Source: Pseudomonadota bacterium
Lineage (GTDB): Bacteria > Campylobacterota > Campylobacteria > Campylobacterales > Sulfurospirillaceae
Assembly (NCBI GenBank): GCA_017860615.1
Contig: JAGDMU010000011.1
Location: 46,394-110,393, forward strand
Direction of reading: 5' to 3'
Length of the DNA: 64,000 nt
Every line of letters begins with the position of its first letter. Position 1 is the stretch's first letter. The notes under the pieces were generated by a model. The model saw only the letters and a list, made by a program, of their open reading frames with translations, searched no databases and was not told the DNA's origin. Below, piece by piece: positions 52,832 to 62,102 of the stretch. The position numbers and the translations under genes are program-made.

Positions 52832-52861
52832 TTTCTAACTTTTTTAAGATGTTTTTGTGAG

Positions 52862-53920
52862 TTATTTTAACTCTTGTCTTTTTTCAGCAGATGAAATAAG
52901 CTCTTGTCTAAAATTATAAATACTATCAATTGAGTCAATTTGTATTTTATTTTCTGCACCTTTATCATCAGGGAAAGCTATTGTTTTTTGTTTTCCATTA
53001 AAATATAATCGGCATATCCATTTTGTTGGTTTTCCTTGATATAAAATATTGAAATAATTAACAGTATCTTTAAAAGAGATATTTTGAAAACCAATTACTT
53101 CGCCAACGATGGAACGAACAATATAAAATCCATCAAGTTCTTCTTCGGTTGTTTCTGGTAACTGTTTTTCTTCTTGTATTGTTGACTCAAAATCTATCTC
53201 ATGAGTAGTAGTAGAAAGGTTAGATTGTATAGCTTGTATTTTATCATTTGCGATATCACTTAAAACTTCTGCAAAAGATTTTTTAATATAAGTTCTAAAT
53301 TCATCTACAATAGGTGCAGTCATCATTTTATCAGTAATTTTTCGTGCAAAAAATTTAACAAACTCATCTGATGGTGTTTCAATTTCAGTTTTAAAGATTG
53401 CTTGGATATCTCTGTGATATTTTTTTGCATTTGCCATTTGCAAAATTGCATCGGTATCAAGGATGTCTTTTGCAAATTTGGTTAATTCTTTCATGTCTCT
53501 GTCTCTAACACTCTCAAGATTTATTATTAAAAATGGTGATTTATCCATCTTATTAGTCTCTTCAATATCAGAAAAAAACCTATATTCGATGCCATTTGTT
53601 AATATTGCAAATTTACAATCTGTCACATGAAAGTATCTAATAAGTTGATTATTATGATTGTCTAGTTTTTCAGTATGATTCTTTACTTCTACAATCATAA
53701 TTGGTTTTCCATCACGTAAAATAGCGTAGTCAACCTTTTCACCTTTTTTTGTGCCAATATCTGATGTAAATTCTGGGACAATAACAGTAGGATCAAAAAC
53801 ATCATATCCCAGAGCAGACAAAAAGGGCATTACAAAAGAGTGTTTTGTTGCTTCTTCCGTTAGAATTTTATCTTTCATTGATTTAATACGCTCACCAACT
53901 TGTCTGATCTTTGTTTCCAT
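52862..53920 (-). CDS. Orphan restriction endonuclease-like protein with HsdR N-terminal-type PD-(D/E)XK domain
   Basis: KGEKVDYAILRDGKPIMIVEVKNHTEKLDNHNNQLIRYFHVTDCKFAILTNGIEYRFFSD; no hsdM/hsdS nearby. Confidence 0.78.
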   Translation of the reverse strand: METKIRQVGERIKSMKDKILTEEATKHSFVMPFLSALGYDVFDPTVIVPEFTSDIGTKKGEKVDYAILRDGKPIMIVEVKNHTEKLDNHNNQLIRYFHVTDCKFAILTNGIEYRFFSDIEETNKMDKSPFLIINLESVRDRDMKELTKFAKDILDTDAILQMANAKKYHRDIQAIFKTEIETPSDEFVKFFARKITDKMMTAPIVDEFRTYIKKSFAEVLSDIANDKIQAIQSNLSTTTHEIDFESTIQEEKQLPETTEEELDGFYIVRSIVGEVIGFQNISFKDTVNYFNILYQGKPTKWICRLYFNGKQKTIAFPDDKGAENKIQIDSIDSIYNFRQELISSAEKRQELK

Positions 53921-54068
53921 AGTATTTATCCCTTCTTTAGTTCGTGATAATTGATATTGTGTTAATAATATCCAAAAAGACTTCAAATAATGTTTTAAAT
54001 TTTAGGCTTTTAGTGCTATCTTTTAAAGATTGATTTGCTCTTACTCATATCTTTACATGTAAAAGGTT

Positions 54069-54941
54069 TTAGTCGATAAATCGTTTCGTCAAATCTCCAT
54101 ACGTCTCAATTCTTCTATCACGCAAAAATGGCCAGATGCGTCTGACATGTTCGCCTCTTTGTAGGTCAACATCGACGATGAGCACTTCTTCTTTGTCATG
54201 GCTTGCTCTAACGATAATCTCGCCTTGCGGTCCTGTGACAAAGGAGTTACCCCAAAAACGGATGCCATCTAGTACACCGTGATTGTCTGCTTCTTTGCCG
54301 ATGCGGTTTACGCTGATGACGGGTAAGCCATTCGCGATAGCATGTCCTCGTTGTACAGTCTCCCATGCGTCGCATTGGCGTTTTTTCTCATCTTCGGCAT
54401 CTTCGTCAAACCAACCAATCGCCGTTGGGTAGATGAGCATTTCTGCACCCTTAAGCGCCATTAAACGCGCCGCTTCTGGGTACCACTGATCCCAACAGAC
54501 GAGGAGACCAAGTTTTCCCACACTGGTTTGGATGGGTTCGTAGCCAAGATCACCTGGGGTGAAGTAGAATTTCTCGTAAAAGCCTGGATCATCGGGGATG
54601 TGCATTTTGCGGTATTTACCTGCGATGGTACCATCTTTTTCAAAGACGACGGCGGTGTTGTGGTAAAGACCAGCGGAGCGTTTTTCAAACAAAGAAGTGA
54701 CTAAAACGACCTTGTTGGCTTTGGCGATGCCTGACCAAAAAGCGATGTCGGTTTCCCATGAACTTGCGAGGTCAAAACAGGCTACATCTTCGTTGATGCA
54801 GAAGTAGCGGTCTTGGTGAAGTTCTTGTAAAACGACAAGCTCGGCGCCTTGTTTGGCAGCTTTTTCGATGAGTGAAACGGTTTTGGCTATGGTTTTTTCT
54901 GACGTGCTTTCAATGGCGTGTTGGATGAGTCCGACTTTCAT
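54069..54941 (-). CDS. aguB: N-carbamoylputrescine amidase
   Basis: Nitrilase fold: ELVVLQELHQDRYFC, YRKMHIPDDPGFYEKFYFTPGD, LLVCWDQWYPEAARLMAL. Confidence 0.93.
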   Translation of the reverse strand: MKVGLIQHAIESTSEKTIAKTVSLIEKAAKQGAELVVLQELHQDRYFCINEDVACFDLASSWETDIAFWSGIAKANKVVLVTSLFEKRSAGLYHNTAVVFEKDGTIAGKYRKMHIPDDPGFYEKFYFTPGDLGYEPIQTSVGKLGLLVCWDQWYPEAARLMALKGAEMLIYPTAIGWFDEDAEDEKKRQCDAWETVQRGHAIANGLPVISVNRIGKEADNHGVLDGIRFWGNSFVTGPQGEIIVRASHDKEEVLIVDVDLQRGEHVRRIWPFLRDRRIETYGDLTKRFID

Positions 54942-55050
54942 AAAATCCACCTAATATGATTTATTTTGATTAACTTATTCTACATTAATAAGCTTTTAAT
55001 CCGTTTTAACTTACAATCTTGATGAGCATTATCAATTAAGGAAAATTAGA

Positions 55051-55275
55051 ATGACACTATCTGAAATGAATGCTGGAGAGAAGGCCATTGTGACGCGCAT
55101 AGAAGCCGATGGCGAATTAAAACAGAGACTATTTTCTTTTGGACTTCGCAAAGGAAGTCACCTCAAAATTAAAGCTACGAGTATCGCAAAAAGTACGATG
55201 GAAATCGAAGTGGGAAGTACGCTTCTTGCACTTCGTTTTGAAGAAGCCAAACGCATTGGAGTGCAAAGAGCATGA
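55051..55275 (+). CDS. feoA: Ferrous iron transport protein A
   Basis: 74 aa SH3-like: MTLSEMNAGEKAIVTRIEADGELKQRLFSFGLRKGSHLKI; overlaps feoB. Confidence 0.92.
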   Translation: MTLSEMNAGEKAIVTRIEADGELKQRLFSFGLRKGSHLKIKATSIAKSTMEIEVGSTLLALRFEEAKRIGVQRA

Positions 55276-57371
55276 ATGAACTGATTATCGCCCTTGTGGG
55301 ACAGCCCAACGTGGGTAAAAGCATGCTCATCAACTCTATCGCCGATGCGCGCCTTAAAGTGGGCAATTTCTCAGGCGTAACGGTTGAAAAAGCGGAAGTG
55401 CGTTTTATAGCGCAAGAGCGCTCTATCAAAATTGTGGATTTACCTGGTACGTACTCACTCAATGATTACACGCAAGATGAGCGTGTGACCAAAGAATTTT
55501 TAGAAAATGAGCATTATGACCTTATCATCAATGTGGTGGATGCGACCAATTTGGAGCGTAATTTATACCTCACAACGCAGCTTTTAGAGCTGGATAAAAA
55601 GATGATCGTAGCACTTAATATGATGGATGAAGCCCATAAAGAGGGCATTTGCATCGACCATGAACTGCTAAGTTCCATTTTGGGTGTGCCATGTGTAAAG
55701 GTGTCTGCGGCTACAAAAAAAGGTATAGGGAAGCTTCTCAATCGCACCATTGACATCTCGAACTTTCCGCATGAAAAGTCAAAACTGATTTACAGTGACG
55801 TTGTGGAAGAAGAGGTGGAAAAACTCTCTTTCTTTTTGAAGCAGAAGCGTTATAAAACAGAGCTTCCTTATCGTGACTTGGTGTTGAAGCTTTTACAAGA
55901 GAACCCAAAAATTTACCATAAAATGCACGATGAGCCGATTTGGCTTGAGTTTTCGCCGCTACTTAAAGAGTCGCTGGAACATCTTTACTTGCACCATGAG
56001 ACGAAAGATGTGGGCGAAATTTTTGCCGAAGAGCGCGCTTCATTTGCCAAAGGTGCTGTCACCGAAGCGCTTACCTGTAAAAAGAGTGTCTCTCAAAATA
56101 TGACTGAAAAAATCGATGCACTTTTGATTCACAAATTTTTTGGTATTCCCATCTTTATCTTTTTGATGTGGGCACTGTTTCAGCTGACCTTTGAGCTTGG
56201 CTCCATTCCGATGGACTGGATCGATGCTTTTTTTGTTTCACTGGGGAATTACGCTAAAACGATTTTTGGAGATGGAGAGCTTGGCTCGATGATCGCCGAT
56301 GGCGCCATTTCTGGCGTTGGAGCGGTGGTAATGTTTTTACCGAACATCGTCATTCTCTTTTTTGGTATTGCCCTTTTAGAGACGACGGGTTATATGGCAA
56401 GAGTTGCATTTTTGCTCGATGGATTCTTTCACCGTTTTGGTCTGCATGGTAAAAGTTTCATCCCGCTTGTAACGGGATTTGGGTGTTCCGTACCTGCTTA
56501 TATGAGTGCTCGTACATTGAAAAACGATAAAGACAGACTCATTACGCTTTTCATCATAGGTTTTATGAGCTGTGGTGCGAAACTTCCTGTGTATGTCCTT
56601 TTTGCGGGGGCTTTTTTCAGCCAAGAACATGCGGGCAATGTCCTGTTCCTCATCTACATTGCAGGGGCTTTTATAGGTTTGATCGCGGCAAAATTTTTGA
56701 AAAAATTTGTCTTTAAAGGGGTTGATGAGCCATTTGTTATGGAGATGCCAAAGTACCGTTTGCCTTCAGTAAGGCTTATCTGGCATACGGTTGCGACTAA
56801 GGCGATTATGTACCTTAAAAAAGCGGGGACGTTCATTTTAGGAGCTTCATTGCTGATTTGGTTTGCCAGTAACTATCCAAAATATCCAAGCATTGAAGAG
56901 AGCTTTGCCCAAAAGATTGAATTGGCTCAAAGTGTGGAAGAAAAAGCAACACTTGAAAATGAAAAAGCGCAATTGCTTTTGGAAAAGAGTTTTTTAGGCA
57001 TCATTGGCAAATCAACCGATGTGCTTTTTGCTCCGATTGGCTTTGACTGGAAAATGACGATAGCTTTAGAATCAGGCTTGGCTGCTAAAGAAGTGGTTGT
57101 CTCGACTTTAGGTGTTTTATACGCCCTTGGCTCAGAAGTGGATGAGGGCAATGAGAGTCTGATAGGAGCGCTTCAAGGGCAAATTTCGTTTGCCTCTTCG
57201 GTTTCGTTTATCATTTTTGTCATGTTTTACTTACCATGTATGGCGGCATCCATCGTTTTCACCAAAGAGAGTGGAAGTTATAAATATCTCTTTTATCTGT
57301 TTGTCTTTACGACAGTGATCGCGTGGGGATTGGCATTTGTAGGGTATAGAGTAGCATTACTTTTAGGGTAA
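55272..57371 (+). CDS. feoB: Ferrous iron transport protein B
   Basis: G1 GQPNVGKSML, DLPGTYSLNDYTQDE; FeoB permease core GFGCSVPAYMSART. Confidence 0.97.
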   Translation: MNELIIALVGQPNVGKSMLINSIADARLKVGNFSGVTVEKAEVRFIAQERSIKIVDLPGTYSLNDYTQDERVTKEFLENEHYDLIINVVDATNLERNLYLTTQLLELDKKMIVALNMMDEAHKEGICIDHELLSSILGVPCVKVSAATKKGIGKLLNRTIDISNFPHEKSKLIYSDVVEEEVEKLSFFLKQKRYKTELPYRDLVLKLLQENPKIYHKMHDEPIWLEFSPLLKESLEHLYLHHETKDVGEIFAEERASFAKGAVTEALTCKKSVSQNMTEKIDALLIHKFFGIPIFIFLMWALFQLTFELGSIPMDWIDAFFVSLGNYAKTIFGDGELGSMIADGAISGVGAVVMFLPNIVILFFGIALLETTGYMARVAFLLDGFFHRFGLHGKSFIPLVTGFGCSVPAYMSARTLKNDKDRLITLFIIGFMSCGAKLPVYVLFAGAFFSQEHAGNVLFLIYIAGAFIGLIAAKFLKKFVFKGVDEPFVMEMPKYRLPSVRLIWHTVATKAIMYLKKAGTFILGASLLIWFASNYPKYPSIEESFAQKIELAQSVEEKATLENEKAQLLLEKSFLGIIGKSTDVLFAPIGFDWKMTIALESGLAAKEVVVSTLGVLYALGSEVDEGNESLIGALQGQISFASSVSFIIFVMFYLPCMAASIVFTKESGSYKYLFYLFVFTTVIAWGLAFVGYRVALLLG

Positions 57372-57399
57372 AAAAGCACCGAAGGTGCGTGGGCATCCC

Positions 57400-57452
57400 G
57401 CCGAGGGAAACACAGCGTTAGCGTAGTCTTTGGAGCTTTGCTTTGAGGACGT
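57400..57452. repeat. Dispersed intergenic element, divergent/partial copy B
   Basis: ACACAGCGTTAGCGTAGTCTTTGGAGCTTTGCTTTGAGGACG resembles AGCGCATAGTGCAACGTAGGCTTTTGGGCTTCGCCCAAGAGACG of copy C. Confidence 0.5.
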
Positions 57453-57456
57453 GTAA

Positions 57457-57484
57457 AACGTTCTTACAAGTTTGCAAGAACGTT
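57457..57484. terminator. Perfect inverted repeat between convergent feoB and CDF gene
   Basis: AACGTTCTT-(10 nt)-AAGAACGTT. Confidence 0.55.
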
Positions 57485-57490
57485 AATAGG

Positions 57491-58390
57491 CTAGTCCATC
57501 TTTATCGCCGTTTTATCGTTCATCTCGGAGTCATCAAAAGGATCGAGGTGAGCGTTGATAACCCAGTCTCCATCGGGAATAAGCTCTTTGATCTTCTCTT
57601 CAATACGATCTCCCGCATGATGCGCACGCATCAGCGAAATCCCTGGGCTAAAGACCAAGTGAACGTCCACAAAGTTGGTGTTGGCAGATTTTCTTGTTTT
57701 GAGGTAGTGAAAATCACTGATCTCTTTTTCGCTCAGAATGATGTTTTTAATACCTTCCACAATCTCTTCATCCAGTGACGCATCCAACAAAATATAAACA
57801 CCATCTTTGATAATTTGATACGCAGAATGGATAATGTAAATCGAGATAACAACACCCATAATGGAGTCAATCAGCTCAAATCCCGTGACTTGGATGAGTA
57901 CCAATGAGATCAAAATAGCGCCATTGCTTAAGACGTCTGTTTTATAATGTAGGGCGTCTGATTTGACGACCATACTGCGTGTTCTTTTTGCCACGTAATT
58001 TAAAAAGACAACCAGTGCAATGGTAAGAACCAGTGAAATGACCATGACGATGATGGAATTTTCAAGATGCTGCAAAGGCTCATGGTAGATCGCTTTTTTG
58101 ATAGCACTGTAGAAGATGAAAAGACCCGAAACGGTGATGACGGTTCCTTCAATAACTGCGGCTAATGCTTCAATTTTCCCTTTGCCGTAGTTAAACTTTT
58201 TATTGGCAGGTTGTTCTGCTTTGGTGATGGCAAAGTAGTTAAATGCTGAAACAATCAAGTCTAAAACAGAGTCAATGGCAGAGGCAAGAACGGCAACTGA
58301 GCCACTTAAAATACCGATAAAAAGTTTGATAACAATGAGTAGGGTAGCCGTAGCACTCGAGATAACGGTCGCTTTTTTTTGTAAAGTCAT
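57491..58390 (-). CDS. Cation diffusion facilitator family transporter (FieF-like)
   Basis: SGSVAVLASAIDSVLDLIVSAFNYFAI, VKSDALHYKTDVLSN. Confidence 0.92.
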   Translation of the reverse strand: MTLQKKATVISSATATLLIVIKLFIGILSGSVAVLASAIDSVLDLIVSAFNYFAITKAEQPANKKFNYGKGKIEALAAVIEGTVITVSGLFIFYSAIKKAIYHEPLQHLENSIIVMVISLVLTIALVVFLNYVAKRTRSMVVKSDALHYKTDVLSNGAILISLVLIQVTGFELIDSIMGVVISIYIIHSAYQIIKDGVYILLDASLDEEIVEGIKNIILSEKEISDFHYLKTRKSANTNFVDVHLVFSPGISLMRAHHAGDRIEEKIKELIPDGDWVINAHLDPFDDSEMNDKTAIKMD

Positions 58391-59382
58391 TAGGCGTCAT
58401 CTCTCTCTTTATAGATGTTCATTGAAGCGCAGTGAAGGCTTCCGTGCTCACGAATCAGTACGGATGACTCGATGCCAACCACTTCTCGCTCAGGGAAACA
58501 GCGCTCAAAGATCGCCAAAACTTCTTTGTCGTAGGCATCCGAGTAGGTTGGAACCAGTACCGCATTATTAATGAGTACAAAGTTCATATACGTTGCTGGA
58601 ATACGGTGGTTGTTAAAGTATTTAGCTGATGGCAGAGGCAAGGGAAGCAGATGAAAGTCTGTTTTTTGAAGCTCTTTTTCCATCTTGCGAAGCTCTTTGT
58701 AATGCTCATCGTTTTTGTCATAACACTTCACATACGCGATGGTGTTTTTGTTGATAAAACGTGCCAATGTGTCGATGTGTGAGTCGGTGTCATCGCCCAT
58801 AAGTGCGCCATGTTCGAGTACGATAAGCTCTTTGAGTCCAAAAAGATTGATCAACGTTTTTTTGATCTCTTTTTTGGAGAGATGCGCATTGCGGTTTTGC
58901 TCATACAAACAGTACGCAGTGCTGAGCATAACGCCATGACCGTTAGAGTCGATGCTTCCACCCTCTAGTACAAAGTCCAAGCTTTTGAGTTTGCCTTCCA
59001 AATGCCCCTCTTCAAAAAGCTGTTTGGTAATGCTATTATCAAGGCTCGCTTCAAATTTATTGCCCCATGCGTTGAAGATGAAGTCATAGGTGCGGCGTTT
59101 ATGGTTTTTATAGATGTTAATGCCACCAAAGTCACGAATCCACGTGTCATTTGTTGGCATTTGAATGAGTTCGATGTTTTGCAGGGTTGGTAACAAGTTT
59201 GCAAGTGCTTTTTTGTCCTCACAGACGACAAGGCATTTTTGAAAACGTGCTATGGTTGTAATAAACGTCAAATACGTTCGATGAATCTCTTCAATGGAGT
59301 GTGCCCAGTCACTCTGTTTGGGAGGGAAAACGACGATAAGTGCTTCTTGCTCTTCCCATTCGGCTGGTATTCGGATTTTCAT
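58390..59382 (-). CDS. aguA: Agmatine deiminase
   Basis: NDTWIRDFGGI, LEGGSIDSNGHGVMLST, DDTDSHIDTLARF, REHGSLHCASMNI. Confidence 0.93.
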   Translation of the reverse strand: MKIRIPAEWEEQEALIVVFPPKQSDWAHSIEEIHRTYLTFITTIARFQKCLVVCEDKKALANLLPTLQNIELIQMPTNDTWIRDFGGINIYKNHKRRTYDFIFNAWGNKFEASLDNSITKQLFEEGHLEGKLKSLDFVLEGGSIDSNGHGVMLSTAYCLYEQNRNAHLSKKEIKKTLINLFGLKELIVLEHGALMGDDTDSHIDTLARFINKNTIAYVKCYDKNDEHYKELRKMEKELQKTDFHLLPLPLPSAKYFNNHRIPATYMNFVLINNAVLVPTYSDAYDKEVLAIFERCFPEREVVGIESSVLIREHGSLHCASMNIYKERDDA

Positions 59383-59502
59383 TGTGTAACTCCATGTAGC
59401 GTGTATTGGAACTAAATTATACCAAAAATGATTTTGTATCTCCTACTTTGGGGATAAAATGGGTAAAATAGCCTCCAAGAGCCTCATCGAGAAAGGATTT
59501 TT

Positions 59503-60975
59503 TTGCTGTTAAAGAAAAAAGATAACAAAAGTATCAACCAAATCAATTTTATGGCGATTCTTTTTGCGGGTCTTTTTGCTTTTATTTCGGCGTGTTTAGT
59601 CATCGTTAATGAGTACTTGGATTTTCAAAAAGAGATCAAAATTATCGAAGAGAGTTACATTCAAACGCAGCAAAAGAGTGCATCAACTCAACTTAACCTT
59701 CTTTTTAATATTGCAGATTACCGCTACAAACAAAGTCACGCTCTTCCAAAAGAGCAGATACATCAAAAAATTAAAGAAGATATTACAGCACTTTTAGCAA
59801 ATATGGAAACGCAAAATTATCTCTTTTTGCAACTTCATTCTGGGGCTGTGATTTACCGTTCTTCTGCTATAGCACCCGAAGAGACGAGCAAAGACATCGT
59901 GGTAACTAAGATATATGAACCATTAGAGCTTATCTTAGGCAGTGGTGTAAGTACGCGTAGCATTGAAGATGTATTGGCTCAGAAAAAGAAAGACTATCAA
60001 GATAAAATCATCAATTTTGTTTTGAAAATTTACATGTTAACACTCTTTTTGTATCTGGTCAGTACGATTGAGTATCGCTATGTCAGTGACATTATGAAGC
60101 GTGAAATTCGCTTTATCGTCTATTCGTTTAAAAAAGCGTCTCAAAGTTATGAATTTATCGATATGGAAAAGATCAAATTTCAAGAGTTTCAAGAGATCGT
60201 CACCCATGCAAATGTCATGATCGAAGAGATTAAAAGTAAAAATCACGCACTCGTAGAGCTTAATAGCAATCTAGAAGTGATCGTAGAGCAAAAAACAGAA
60301 GAGCTGAAACGCTCCGTTGACTTTACGCAAGAGTTACTTGAACAGCAGGATCGTTTTATTAAAAATGCGATTCATGAGATCAACACGCCGCTTTCGATTA
60401 TTTTGATGAACATCGATCTGTACAATCTCAAATATGAGAAAAATCCGTATCTGCTCAAAATCGAAGCTGCCGTTAAAGTGCTCGATAATATTTATGAAGA
60501 TTTGGCGTATGTGGTGAAAAAAGACAGAGTCGTGTATGAAAAAGCGATGATCGATTTTTCCAAGTTTTTAACCGAGAGGGTAGAGTACTTTGAGGATGTG
60601 GCGGAGGGCAATAAATTGCACATCATCACAGACATCACACGTGACTTGTTTATCGTCTTTAATGAGATCGAGCTTCAGCGCGTTTGTGACAACAATCTTT
60701 CCAATGCTATTAAGTATAGCTATGAAAAACAGCCTGTACATGTAAGGCTTTATGCTGAGCAGGAGAGTGTTGTTTTTGAGGTGCAAAATTGCGGTGAGAA
60801 GATACAAGCACCTTGGAAAGTTTTTGGGCGTTATTATCGCGAAGATGAAGCCCGCGGTGGGTTTGGTTTGGGGCTCAATATCGTTAAAGAGATTTGCGAT
60901 GCGAATGAGGTTGCCATTACCGTTCTCTCCGATGAATCCAAAACACTTTTCCGTTACCGTTTTGCCAAAGGATAA
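59503..60975 (+). CDS. Membrane sensor histidine kinase
   Basis: Two TMs, H-box FIKNAIHEINTPLSIIL, N-box CDNNLSNAIKYSYEKQ, G-box GGFGLGLNIVKEI; TTG start. Confidence 0.92.
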   Translation: MLLKKKDNKSINQINFMAILFAGLFAFISACLVIVNEYLDFQKEIKIIEESYIQTQQKSASTQLNLLFNIADYRYKQSHALPKEQIHQKIKEDITALLANMETQNYLFLQLHSGAVIYRSSAIAPEETSKDIVVTKIYEPLELILGSGVSTRSIEDVLAQKKKDYQDKIINFVLKIYMLTLFLYLVSTIEYRYVSDIMKREIRFIVYSFKKASQSYEFIDMEKIKFQEFQEIVTHANVMIEEIKSKNHALVELNSNLEVIVEQKTEELKRSVDFTQELLEQQDRFIKNAIHEINTPLSIILMNIDLYNLKYEKNPYLLKIEAAVKVLDNIYEDLAYVVKKDRVVYEKAMIDFSKFLTERVEYFEDVAEGNKLHIITDITRDLFIVFNEIELQRVCDNNLSNAIKYSYEKQPVHVRLYAEQESVVFEVQNCGEKIQAPWKVFGRYYREDEARGGFGLGLNIVKEICDANEVAITVLSDESKTLFRYRFAKG

Positions 60976-61656
60976 ATGATGAAAATTTTACTGCTTGAAG
61001 ATGAGTTGATGCTAAGAAGTTCTATCGAAGAGTATTTAGAAGCGTTAGGGCATAAAGTCATCGCGTATGGCAACGGTGAAGAGGCGTATGAAGCGATCAA
61101 AAAAGATGTATTTGACTTACTGCTCTTAGATATCAATATCCCTAAAATGAATGGTTTGAGTCTTCTTAAAGCGTTGAATGAAATCGAACATGCTTTCCCT
61201 ACTATATTTATCAGTGCTAATGTGGACATTGATGACATTAGCAAAGCCTTTGAACTGGGTGCTTCGGACTATCTCAAAAAACCGTTTCATCTTAAAGAAC
61301 TGGGGCTTCGCATTGATAAAATCAAAAAAGAGTATGAGATCAAAAACCTCAAACATATCATCTTGAGCTCAAAATATGTCTTCTCCAAAGAAGAGCAAAT
61401 GCTCTTTTACAATAACAACGTTCAAGTGCTTACTAAGAAGCAGTTACAAATTGTTACACTATTGTGTGAGAATATAGGAGTGGTCGTTGACTTTGAAAAA
61501 TTTCGTAGTTATGTATGGAACGATGAACCTATCGATAATGCCTCAATTAGGGCTGAAATCAGCCGTTTTCGCAAGCTTCTTAAGGAAGATTTTATCATCA
61601 ATCTTAAAGGGGTTGGATATAAGATTGAAAAGTATTTCCCTGAAAAAAACCGCTAA
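60976..61656 (+). CDS. OmpR-family response regulator
   Basis: Receiver KILLLEDELMLRSSIEEYLEALGHKV, LLLLDINIPKMNGL; winged-helix NASIRAEISRFRKLLKEDFIINLKGVGYKI. Confidence 0.94.
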   Translation: MMKILLLEDELMLRSSIEEYLEALGHKVIAYGNGEEAYEAIKKDVFDLLLLDINIPKMNGLSLLKALNEIEHAFPTIFISANVDIDDISKAFELGASDYLKKPFHLKELGLRIDKIKKEYEIKNLKHIILSSKYVFSKEEQMLFYNNNVQVLTKKQLQIVTLLCENIGVVVDFEKFRSYVWNDEPIDNASIRAEISRFRKLLKEDFIINLKGVGYKIEKYFPEKNR

Positions 61657-61787
61657 TAGTTACAATATTACTCATATTTTTTAGAAAAAATCCAACTTTT
61701 TCATCTATAATCAAAATGCTACGATAATGCTATGTTACTTCTTTACAATAACACCATAGCTACCACATCAAAAAAGAAGGAGCATTT

Positions 61788-62102
61788 ATGAGTCAGAATA
61801 TCTACGACAGAGTACAGGCCAATCCAAAATTTGCCGAACTCGTACAAAAAAGAAGTAGTTTTGCATGGAAACTAGCGATCGTTATGCTAGTCGTTTACTA
61901 CTCTTTCATCCTTGTAATTGCTTTTTCCCCTGCAACATTTGCAGTCAAACTCGGAGAAGGTGTTACCACGGTTGGTATCCCAGTAGGACTTGGCGTTATT
62001 GTGATTGCGTTCGTACTTACGGGTATTTATACTCAACGAGCCAATGGTGAATTTGATGACTTGACCGCTCAAATCAAAGAAGAAGCAAGGGGTGAAAAAT
62101 GA
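61788..62102 (+). CDS. DUF485 family membrane protein
   Basis: [37 protein letters not shown]; upstream of actP. Confidence 0.92.
   Translation: MSQNIYDRVQANPKFAELVQKRSSFAWKLAIVMLVVYYSFILVIAFSPATFAVKLGEGVTTVGIPVGLGVIVIAFVLTGIYTQRANGEFDDLTAQIKEEARGEK

Noticed and set aside
60725-60750. Ninth copy of the TTACATGTAA palindrome (GTACATGTAA)
   Set aside because: One mismatch at the outer base, so not counted as exact; other similar strings (TTACATGTCA at about 7463 and 21677, TTACATGTTA at about 60031) were also excluded.
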